Below the pieces are notes generated by a model. It did not search any database and had not been told where the DNA came from. It was given only the letters and a program-made list of their open reading frames with translations. This document shows positions 32,499-41,095 of a stretch of DNA of 64,000 nucleotides, piece by piece. The position numbers and the translations under genes are program-made. The stretch lies in NCBI GenBank assembly GCA_037176885.1, contig JAWWNJ010000124.1:620001-684000 (forward strand), in the 5' to 3' direction. The stretch is from Favolaschia claudopus (lineage: Eukaryota > Basidiomycota > Agaricomycetes > Agaricales > Mycenaceae). Every line of letters starts with the position of its first letter. Position 1 is the stretch's first letter.

Positions 32499-34273
32499 GC
32501 AGAAAGACTCGAAGGAGTTGCAAGCCGTCTGGTTGACGCCGCGGGTGGAGGCAGCGAGGCCGTGCCAGAGGAAGTAGGCGACGAGCGGTGGTTGATCGAC
32601 CCGTTCAGGCCATCCGGCGGGAGGTGGGGGAAGGGAGTGTGCTGTGAGGCGAAGAATTGAGGTAACAATGGGTGAAGACGTGGCATGTCAAAACGAGAGA
32701 GTGCGTCAGCAAGGTAGTTCTGTTCAGAGGAAACCCACACGCAGGAGATGGAAAAGCCGAAAGATAGCGCAAGAAGGAAGATCTCCCTCAAGAGCGCCTG
32801 TGCAGGCACCTCCCGAATAGAACCTCCATTCAAACCAGCCACGCCGCCGGTGTTGTCAACCCGAAGTAAGACCCGGGACCCGGCCCAGGCTGGAGATGCC
32901 CAAATACGAAGAGCGTGGAGCACGGCCCACAGCTCCTTGAAAAGGATAGACTTTCCCCGGTGCCGCCTGGGTACTCGCGTCGCAAAAAAATCGATAGGTG
33001 CCTCCCGGGGCCCAAGATGACCGCCAATTCCTTTCGAGGAAGACCCACTGGCGTCAGTAAAGATAACCACGCCCGGGCGGTGAGGATGTAGGGACTGGAT
33101 ACCGTTCCAAGTCGGAAGAAGACGAGCCCACCATTCCAAATCACGGCGTGCACCTCTCGGGATGCGACGCCGGCCAAAGGACGGGAAATGGGACAGCGCA
33201 TTGTACACACGACGGATGAAAGCGCGCCCCGCAGGCAGGACCTTTGTTGCAAACTGCAGAAGGCCAGCAATGGACTGGAGGTCCAAGAGGGTAGCTGACG
33301 CTCCGGCTAGAAGGGACTTGAGAGTAGCCATGGTGCGCTGCAGCTTCTCGGCAGGGAGAGCCACTGTGAAGGCAACAGTGTCGATCTCAATCCCTAGGAT
33401 AACACCGCGGGTAGATGGAGGAATGTCCTTCCCTGCCTTCCCAACTGGATGGGCAGAGAAACCAGTTGCATCGCAGATTGCGCGGAAAATTGCACGGTCG
33501 CGCTCTGCAAGGTCATACTCGCCTGCTGCGCGAGCACCAAAGAAGTCGTCGAGGAAGTGGTCAAGGGGGGCGCCCATACGCTCCGAGATCCAGTGCAGGG
33601 CCTCCGCAAACAAGTTGAAAGTGAAGGGTGATGAGCGGGATCCGAATGGTAGGCGAACGTCAATGTAACCAACACCGTCGAAGTAGAAGCCATACAGCAG
33701 AGAGTCGTCTGGGCATACTACAATGTGGCGGAACGCACGCCGCAGGTCGATCTTCCAGAGGAGAGCGCCAGGACCAAGTCGGCGGAGGCGGTCAAAGAAG
33801 GTGTCAAGCGAGGTGTAGGAGAGTGTCACTGCGTCAGAGGAAATGCTATCGTTGATAGACGAGCCACGAGGATAAGAGAGGTGGTGGACAGTGCGCCAAC
33901 CACCATCGGCTTTGGGGACAGTGCCCACAGGTGAGTAAACGACCCGGTGCTGCTCATGAACGGGGAGGGAGTCGACACGGCGAAGCTCACCCAGAGAAAA
34001 GTTTGCCAGAATATCTGCAGCGGTTACAGCGTGCTCGGACGGTGTGGCAGGCAGATTCCGTGAGAAGGCGAGGCCCACTCGGGGGCCGGTGTATCCAATT
34101 GACGCACCATAGGTACAGATATTATGTAGGTGTTGTACGAAGGAGGGATCAGGATAATCCTGAAGTAAGAAAGATAGCATAGCGGGATTAAGGGAGCTAG
34201 TAACACGAGGACCGGAGGTAGGGGCAACTGGGAATGTGATGTGTGTATTAGGACGGGCAGGGGGAGGAGGCAT
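32306..34273 (-). CDS. Ngaro reverse transcriptase / RNase H
   Basis: About 655 codons from the ATG at 34273 (an upstream in-frame start is TTG only). It copies the element RNA into DNA. Reverse transcriptase motifs: LWKIDLRRAFRHI (motif A aspartate), LPFGSRSSPFTF (motif B) and FLDDFFG (motif C aspartate pair). RNase H follows with FTDASGSSSKGIGG, KELWAVLHAL, LRVDNTGG and NYLADALSR, so all four acidic positions are kept. A Ser/Pro-rich tail of about 100 residues overlaps the recombinase frame and may be only the shadow of that frame. It starts 138 nt after the gag stop. Confidence 0.9.
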   Translation of the reverse strand: MPPPPARPNTHITFPVAPTSGPRVTSSLNPAMLSFLLQDYPDPSFVQHLHNICTYGASIGYTGPRVGLAFSRNLPATPSEHAVTAADILANFSLGELRRVDSLPVHEQHRVVYSPVGTVPKADGGWRTVHHLSYPRGSSINDSISSDAVTLSYTSLDTFFDRLRRLGPGALLWKIDLRRAFRHIVVCPDDSLLYGFYFDGVGYIDVRLPFGSRSSPFTFNLFAEALHWISERMGAPLDHFLDDFFGARAAGEYDLAERDRAIFRAICDATGFSAHPVGKAGKDIPPSTRGVILGIEIDTVAFTVALPAEKLQRTMATLKSLLAGASATLLDLQSIAGLLQFATKVLPAGRAFIRRVYNALSHFPSFGRRRIPRGARRDLEWWARLLPTWNGIQSLHPHRPGVVIFTDASGSSSKGIGGHLGPREAPIDFFATRVPRRHRGKSILFKELWAVLHALRIWASPAWAGSRVLLRVDNTGGVAGLNGGSIREVPAQALLREIFLLALSFGFSISCVWVSSEQNYLADALSRFDMPRLHPLLPQFFASQHTPFPHLPPDGLNGSINHRSSPTSSGTASLPPPAASTRRLATPSSLSACENTVLTVPLHTPPQKPTFSNGRPPSLRAAVRKQSSATLVPSSPSILTSDTNPAPLNHAFSSV

Positions 34274-34411
34274 TAGATGGGCAGAGAGATGAGCAGTATG
34301 CAAGAGGGGTGATAGAGAGGGTGCGGTGCGAGGAGCCAGTGGACAAAGAGGAACCGAAGGGTTGGTCGGAGTGGGGCAGAGGCCGGACTCGGTCGGCGTG
34401 CCCCAAACATC

Positions 34412-35323
34412 CTACTTCCGCTTCTGAGGGCAAGCATGTGCGGGGTGGGCGCCCTGACACGCAATGCAGACGTGGCGGCGAGAGCACTTGTCGCCCATGC
34501 GACAACCAGCGGCATCCTGAAACTTGTAGCAGGTCTCATCAACCTTCGGACGGGATGCAGGGGCGCTGGGTTCGGAAAGGCGCTCAGCGAGGTCGCGTTT
34601 GCGCTTGGAGGAGAATGGTGGGGGCAGTGGGTAGCGAACCAACCTGGTGGAGACGAGGCCCTGATCGGGCGTCACCCAGCGCGTGGGGAGAAAATTCTCC
34701 GCCATGCGCACACGAATAAATTCGTAGTGGTAACGCAAGACTGCGGACCACTCATACTGTGTGGTGAAATCCATGAGCTGGCTGGTGTAGATGGAAAGGG
34801 CGGCAGCAACACCACCGTTGGTGGTGTCAATGAGGGAGCGGATGCCGGTGTAGGTCGACCAGGCATCAAGGAGCGGGGGTAAGGAGGGGAATGCCTTGAC
34901 CCATGCGCGGGGAAGACCCGCATCAAGGGCTTCCTCTGGTTGTTCCGGGGCGGCAACACCAGAAGTCGGGTGGAAGAGGATGGGCACGGGGGCAGCGGGG
35001 GCAGCGGCGGCGATGGAGGAGAGCTTGGGGAGGTCGTCGGCTTCGAAGGTGCCATTCACAATGGCGTCGATGTGCGCCAGCTTGACGCGGCGGTACCACA
35101 TCGTGGGGGACCGAAAGGAGGCGGAAGCGAAATTGTCAAGCTCACCGGCGGCATTGGTAGTGGGGACCGTAACATTTCCGCTGCCGTTCGCTGCGTTCGA
35201 CGAGGATGACGCGCCGGAGCCGCCCGAAGGGTTGGCGGAGCTGTCGGCAATGGCCCGGGTCACAATGGCCGTAAGTGCGGCCAGCTGAGCCTCACTGAAG
35301 GGCGAGGGGTCGTCGTTGGCCAT
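34412..35323 (-). CDS. Ngaro Gag-like protein
   Basis: 303 codons from the ATG at 35323, just inside repeat A1. An upstream extension into A1 has no ATG. The product would package the element RNA. The N-terminal third is Ala/Ser/Gly-rich and probably disordered. The middle is helical. The C-terminus has a CCCH-type finger (CYKFQ...GCRMGDKCSRRHVC) followed by a CxxC-x4-H-x4-C knuckle (CIACQGAHPAHAC) and ends in a basic QKRK. These metal-binding motifs are typical for the Gag of DIRS-order elements in fungi. Confidence 0.85.
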   Translation of the reverse strand: MANDDPSPFSEAQLAALTAIVTRAIADSSANPSGGSGASSSSNAANGSGNVTVPTTNAAGELDNFASASFRSPTMWYRRVKLAHIDAIVNGTFEADDLPKLSSIAAAAPAAPVPILFHPTSGVAAPEQPEEALDAGLPRAWVKAFPSLPPLLDAWSTYTGIRSLIDTTNGGVAAALSIYTSQLMDFTTQYEWSAVLRYHYEFIRVRMAENFLPTRWVTPDQGLVSTRLVRYPLPPPFSSKRKRDLAERLSEPSAPASRPKVDETCYKFQDAAGCRMGDKCSRRHVCIACQGAHPAHACPQKRK

Positions 35324-35338
35324 TGGGGAAGAGAAAAG

Positions 35339-35457
35339 AACTAAAAAACGAGAGCACGGGCGAAGGAACGCGCCCGGTGGTGGTGGTGGAAGAAAAAGAG
35401 GCGATGAGTCACGGTGATGACTCCCACGTGCATTCCTCCGAGTGTATACACTCACTA
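35339..35457 (-). repeat. Ngaro split repeat A1 (5' end of the element)
   Basis: Direct repeat of A2. It contains a GTGG triplet run (GGTGGTGGTGGTGG) and AGTGTATACACT, a palindrome at the outer edge. The gag ATG lies 16 bp inside. Confidence 0.92.
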
Positions 35458-35820
35458 AGACACTGGGTTGTACTATCAGAAGTTACAACACCCATCAAAA
35501 GCTCAACAGCACAGCTTATTGCTTTTCGGTGACGGCTCTGATAAAGGGGGAGCAAGCTCCCCCAATAAATTGTAGCCAATATTTCTTTTGCTCACTCCAG
35601 CCGCCTGCGCGTAAAGCTAAAACAATCCATATTGCATGGGACGAAGAGTACAGGCAACGGGTCCACAAATATTCATGTCATAATGATCAAAAATATGTAG
35701 CTAAATAACGAGCCTGAAGCGACGACGCCACAGTCTCACAGACATTTCAGATAGCGAGAATCCGAATGAGGGAGGACTATGTCGTAGGTGAAGCTGCCGT
35801 CGTACCCATAGCTGACATCA
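35458..35820. other. Flank of the Ngaro element with a perfect hairpin
   Basis: GGGGGAGC-AA-GCTCCCCC lies at 35546-35563. The rest shows no gene or repeat. Confidence 0.5.
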
Positions 35821-36248
35821 GAGACTTTGCGCAGAGCCACCGGTAGCCACCTAGTGGCTCTCACGGCATGCGCTGTGGAGCGGCTACGGCATATGGTGGC
35901 TCGTTTGGTGGCTCGTCGCCCGCGTTGCAGGTGGGGCTTCAAGTATCTACAGTGACTATACCTCAATGTAGTGAGGTGTCGTGGTTAGGTTACCAGTTTC
36001 CCGCTTTATTTGGTGCGTTTTTGGCCGGTTCTTGCAAAACCGACGGTTGGCGTGGAACCTTGGTGTGCTTCCCGGGGGTTTGGGAGCCTAGCGCTTCGAG
36101 GTCATCCAGGGGGATGAAAAAATGCCGAAGAAAATGAATTTCAAGTTGTTCTTCCAGCCACCGAATGAGCCACCATAGCGCGTAGCCGCTCCACAGCGCA
36201 TGCCGTGAGAGCCACCGGGTGGCTCCCGGTGGCTCTGCGCAAAGTCTC
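35821..36248. mobile_element. MITE-5, copy b, 428 bp
   Basis: Inverted ends start GAGACTTTGCGCAGAGCCAC and contain GGCATGCGCTGTGGAGCGGC, the same plan as copy a (29156-29593), with GGTGGCTC in place of GGCGGCTC. The right flank is TA. The left flank is CA, so the target duplication is not perfect. The copies are far diverged. Confidence 0.85.
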
Positions 36249-37127
36249 TATCATTGACTTGCTGGTGAGTTTAGCGCAAGGCCTTCAAATAACTGGATTA
36301 ATTCAAGCCGCAAGCAGAGAAGGATCACAACACACCTGGTAGGACTGGCGGTCGGAATGAAGCACGTCCATATGGGTTCGCATATGTCTTTAGTTAATCT
36401 GACAGGCTGCTTTCAGCTGGGCGCTGGCGTCTGTGAAAAAGAAAGACATTAGGTCTTGACAGCGTAGGCATAAGCGAAAAGCGGGGGCGCACCAACACCG
36501 GTAGAGTCCGTTACACCATTCCCGCGCACCACAGCCCTCCACACCCTCCACGCCCCGCCGGCTATAGATTCCCTTGACCGCATGGGTGGTCGAGATGGGT
36601 GTCGTTACCGTTCCCTTTCCACAGCGCCAGGACTTCGAAAACATCTAGCTATGAGTGCGGGAGGCATTAAAAAAGCAGCTACACATACATGAGCTCGGAT
36701 GGGACGTCCGAGCGGCCGTCGAATTCATGAAGGACAGGTGCAGAGTGGAGGCCCTACAAAACCAGCGTCAGGGGAAAAGAAATCAACGCTTGGCCAATAC
36801 TATACGCACCATTTGCCATCCCAAGCTTTCCAGAATATCTACCGCTACATGAGCCTGTAATCCTCGAAAAACCAGAATGACGTGCTCACCAATAAGGTTG
36901 CCTAACGGAGTCTACATCCGGTGAAAACAGCCGGAAAGAAGGGTGGGAGCGCCAGTCAGCGGTAGTAACAGCCCGAGGTGAGAGTCGAGGCTGTAGCACG
37001 CAGTGTTGAGCTGAGACAGAGCTCAGAGGTGGAGGACATGGCCGGAAGAAGGAAGAATGTCACGCTTGTCACAGACGTGACGCGACGCGTTCTCTTCGCT
37101 CTCATCTACCTCGTCTCAAGAAGACCT
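36249..37127. other. Intergenic and promoter region
   Basis: No gene recognised up to about 36950. A pyrimidine-rich stretch with TCTCTTCGCTCTCATCTACC (37090-37110) directly precedes the ATG at 37128 and probably belongs to that gene's leader. Confidence 0.35.
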
Positions 37128-38002
37128 ATGGCTACGACCTCCGGGTCCAAGCGACGACTGGGCAACAACAGACTGAACGCGGCTTCGAAGAAAAGAAAAG
37201 CCGTAGAGCCGCCTGAAACTGTCCCAGCTGATTCTGATTTGGACGCGCCTTCCCTTCGTACTTCCACGTCCACCGACTATGTAGACCACGCAAAGCGCGT
37301 CAAACTCACCCAAGAAGATGATGAAAACCCTGAACATAACTACGGAGGTAAAGGTCTTCTGCAATCTTGCCTTCACTTTCTACTCTGTTCGCGGTAACTG
37401 GAGCTCACTGGCGACTCGGGATCCTAGAATTTGAATCCGATGCTACACTAGAATCCGAACGTCTTTTCGAACCCGCGCGCTCCTCACCTGGGTCCTCTTC
37501 TGCCTCCGACTCTGCCCTGCACGCTTTGAATCCTTTGAGACATGCCTCATCTCCGCCTCCCTCGTCCCCAGCCGCGGTTTTTACTCATCTTGATCCTTCT
37601 CTTCGCCCTTCAAAGACTTCTGGCAGACCCTCGAAACCCATGTCCTCACACCTGATTCCGCCGGGCTATAATTCATCGTCGTCTTCGTCTTCCGGCCCCT
37701 CTTCCCTCCGTCCTATTAAACCCTTCTCTACGCTAAAGGCGCCTGCAAAGCCGCTTGCATCTTCTCAGTCATCACAACAGGCTCAGCTTGACGCCTTGAC
37801 TTCTCGTCTACAAAAGCTCGAAGTCAACGCCGCGTTCTCGAAGAAGTGCCTTGACGAACTACCAGAACTGTACGATCGCGTTGAGGATATGTCATTGAAG
37901 ATTGAGGATCTTGAATCGGCGTTGCTCTCTGTCTCGTCCGGCCAAATTCTGTCCGACAAAGATCAGCAAACGGTGCTCCGTACGCGAGACAATAACATCA
38001 AC
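37128..38002 (+). pseudogene. 5' part of a nuclear coiled-coil protein gene, cut by Gypsy-2
   Basis: Exon 1 (37128-37347) starts MATTSGSKRRLG and has two basic clusters (SGSKRR and ASKKRK) that look like nuclear targeting signals. An 80-nt intron (37348-37427) joins a long exon 2 rich in Ser and Pro. It ends with a heptad-like coiled coil (LTSRLQKLEVNAAFSK, VEDMSLKIEDLESAL) and a donor GTATAT at 38003. No acceptor at a normal distance leads to a convincing exon, and the candidate LTR of Gypsy-2 begins at 38097, so the 3' part appears lost. I do not recognise the family. Confidence 0.5.
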
Positions 38003-38096
38003 GTATATTCATTTCTTTCTCATTAAACCAGGACACCAGTGTTCTCCCCGATCCCGTCTTCAAAGGCAACAAAATCTCCGTCTATTGGATCGCCAC

Positions 38097-38400
38097 TGTA
38101 ACACCATCATTTCTTTTTTATCTCGTGACCGTGTTGTACTTATACCTACATCCACTTCCCGCTCCGTCTACATTATTCTGCGCTCATCTATGATTTCATT
38201 CCGCATTTGTTTTACTTTTATTTACTATAAATACTCGGATGTACTAGATACAATTCTTTGGTGAATCTAGAACTTAAACCAGTCACTCTGTTCGCCACAA
38301 ACCAGCTCTCGTGTGCCGAAACTCTTGCCTTACGGTAAACCTTCGTCACATATTTTTGACTGCTAAATAGTATCTCTGCTTCTCGTCTGGTTAACCGTGG
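38097..38400 (+). mobile_element. Candidate 5' LTR of Gypsy-2
   Basis: It begins TGTAACACC, a common start for fungal Ty3/gypsy LTRs. A TATA-like ACTATAAATACTC lies at about 38223-38235. The right end is not clear: no CA followed by a TGG primer site stands out, though TGGTTAACCGTGGTCTGATC at about 38390 could serve as the primer site. No 3' LTR is in the window. Confidence 0.4.
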
Positions 38401-38515
38401 TCTGATCAACCGCTGCTACCGACTTCGACGACGACCATCTCACCAAAGTTTCTCTCGTGTCTCATCTCTTGTTTTAAATCTCGTCTCCTGCTTCTTACTC
38501 TTTTCTCTCCTCGCA

Positions 38516-41095
38516 ATGGCTCAATATCTTCGTGGTCGCGGACGTTCCCCAATTATCACTCGGGCTGTTACTCGGAACTCTCGTGCATCTCACGAGGAAC
38601 GCGCTGGCCTTGGTGCGTCTGTTTCTTCTATTTCTTCTTCTTCCTCTGGTTCCGAGCATCGCGCTCCCGAGCATTCCGCTCCCATGCCGGCTTTGGGTTC
38701 GCCCAAGCCGCGCAGCGTTACGCCTGAGCTGTTATTCAGCCAGGTGGTTTCTGCTTCTCCACCCGCTCGGGCGGTTAGTACCCCACCTGTTCAGGTGGTG
38801 GAAAATAGAGCTTCTCCTTTGGAGGAGAGCTCTGAGCTGTTGCTTGTCCCGTCGCTTGATAGCAACGTGGATTTTGGCATTCTCGACGCAAATGCGAGCG
38901 AGAAAGGCGAGACCTAGACGCAGGTGACTCGCGAGACTTCTAAATCTCACAAGGAAGCTAAGAAGTCGGTTGGAGTGGACCCTAATCGGTCCACCTCGAC
39001 TTCTACTTCGCCGATTGAACGTGCGACTAAAGAAATGAGTTCTAAGGAACTCAGGCAGATTGGCAAGCGCTATTTGCGCATGGCCAAGGCTGCTGAGGAA
39101 AGCCGCCGTACCTCTCATGTATCTGACGAGGAATTGGTTTCCTTTGCGTCCGATGATGACGGTGATAAAATTGCGAAAGTTTAATTGAATAACTTTAACT
39201 CACCTCGTTCGGCAGGCCCTCAGGCTCAATCTACACCTGCGCCTACTCGGAAGGTCGAGATTTGTTCGGCTTCCTCCTCGGATAGCGAATCTTCTCGAGG
39301 TGAAGGACGTTCGAAGCCGAACAAGGGTAAAGGACCGGACCCACTGGGGTGCGGTCGATTGGTCAGATCAGTTCTCAGAGGCTGATCTTGACGCACAACG
39401 CGCGGCATTTGCTAATTTTGAAGAAATTAAGCGTATGAAGAAGGAGCCTATCTCAACTCCTTCTGACTTGTTCCAGGATGTACATACCTGTGAATAATGT
39501 CCCTTCAGATAGTTCATCTACTACTGTTGTATTAAACAAACCTGAATATAATTCTCCTCCCCCGCACTCCGTGTCTGGCCAGACATCTATTTCGATATCG
39601 AATGAAAAATCGAACCTTCAGAAGCGTCTGAGGGAAATTGAGCTTGAGGAGAAGCGTCAAAAGGACGCCAAAATAGCGGAAGATAAGCGCACCGCTAAGT
39701 TGCTTCGAAAGAAGCAAGCTAAACAAGTTAGAAACCGCTCGAAGGAAGCGGTTGAAGCAAGCATTGGGAAGGAAATGCGCACCAAGAAACCTGGTAAACA
39801 GGATAAGAAGCGCTCTGATTCCCCCCCTGCTAGACCCCTTGTGGGCGGCACATTTATCGACAATGTTATTCGCGAGGCTGCCGCTCGGAATACTTCTCCA
39901 CCTTCGTCGAGTTCGAGTTCCTCGAGCTCTAGCAGCTCATCGAGTTCAAGCTCGGATTCCTCCGATGATGATTCGTCTGATTCGGGTGACGAGTCCAGCA
40001 CCTCGGAGAGCTCATCAAGCTCTGAAGGGAGTGACTCCGATTCTGGAAAGTCTGCAAAACGGCGTCGTAAATCGACACATAAACATAAACATAGCTATTC
40101 CCGCAAGTCGCGGAAATCTAGCAAATCACGACGTGTAAAAGGTTACCGCCGGTCGAGATCAAAATCTCGACGGACTACAAAGATGACCTTGAAACCGGTC
40201 CCACCTACCAAATATGATGGATCAGTTAATTCGTATGCATATTTCCGGTTTGTTCGTGAAAGCACAAACTATGTTACAATGGGCAAAGTTCCAAAAGAGG
40301 ACCAGATTTTCATTATCAGCTATTTCACGACGGAATCAGCTGGCGAATTTTACGAACGGAAGGTTGTAAAAAATGAAAAACACTGGACCTTACCGAAATT
40401 CTTCACTGAACTTCTGAACTATTGTTTCCCTAAGGACTTCAGGTTGAAACAACGTATCAAACTGAACGGACTTTACCAAGGTTCAAAATCAGTAACTGAA
40501 CATATTGCCGAGTACGAGCAATTACATACCATGATTGGGTTGCCGGATGACCAGGAAAAGGGTTCCCGTCTCTGGTTGACCTTGCGCCAGGACATCAAAC
40601 GAGAAATGTCTCGTCAAAAGCTTGATCCAGACATATCATCGTGGGACGATGTCGTGGTTGAAGCTGAACAAGCTGAAAAATTACTCGGTAGACCCGAGGA
40701 TGACAAGCCGAAGGCAAGCGCAAGCAAACCTTCTACTTCCTCCGTTAAAACCCCCACTCGTGGAGTGGTGGTCGTTTCTATAAGAAACCGGTGATCCAGA
40801 CTTCATCCGTGAAGTTGAACACACCTAAATCGAACAACGAGAAGGCAAAGCCTTCTAATAACAACCAGTTCAGAGGAAAACGAACTTACCCTGACCGGAA
40901 ATTGTCGACAAAACGTCGAAACGAATTGATGGCTGCAGGACTTTGCTTAAATTGCGAAGAAGCAGGCCATATGGCTCGCAACTGCCCCAAGTTGACAACC
41001 ATGAATTCAAACCAGAAGAAAACCTCCAGGTTTTGGCGCACATGCAACGCGAATGCGTACTGCAAACGAATCAGCACTTTCAGCAACGACTGAGG
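38516..41095 (+). pseudogene. Gypsy-2 gag, decayed
   Basis: The ATG at 38516 follows a pyrimidine-rich leader. The frame meets TAG at 38915 and TAA at 39182, then shifts near 39345 and again near 39480. The long open part 39478-40794 contains a Lys/Glu-rich coiled stretch, a Ser run of about 18 residues (about 39905-39955), an SR/KH-rich basic stretch and a Gag core (PTKYDGSVNSYAYFRFV to LLGRPED, about 40200-40700). After another shift near 40790 a CCHC knuckle CLNCEEAGHMARNC follows at about 40945-40986. The knuckle and core identify Gag. The number of breaks shows it is dead. Confidence 0.85.

Larger units (their letters stand above)
31013..35457 (-). mobile_element. Ngaro-type (DIRS order) tyrosine-recombinase retrotransposon, 4.4 kb, apparently complete
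   Basis: Read on the minus strand the order is repeat A1 (35457-35339), gag, reverse transcriptase/RNase H, tyrosine recombinase, repeat B1 (31457-31351), repeat A2 (31350-31232), a 77-bp spacer, repeat B2 (31154-31013). A1 equals A2 and B1 equals B2 apart from a 35-bp tandem duplication in B2. This split direct-repeat plan is the hallmark of Ngaro/PAT elements, which integrate with a tyrosine recombinase, not a DDE integrase, and make no target duplication. None is seen here. All three frames are open, so the copy could be active or very recently so. Confidence 0.92.

Noticed and set aside
32392..34505. Many plus-strand frames of 60-168 codons across the Ngaro element
   Set aside because: They are antisense shadows of the GC-rich RT and recombinase genes.
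39900..40000. Minus-strand frame rich in Glu and Leu opposite the Ser run of Gypsy-2 gag
   Set aside because: It is the antisense of a Ser-codon repeat and has no independent support.
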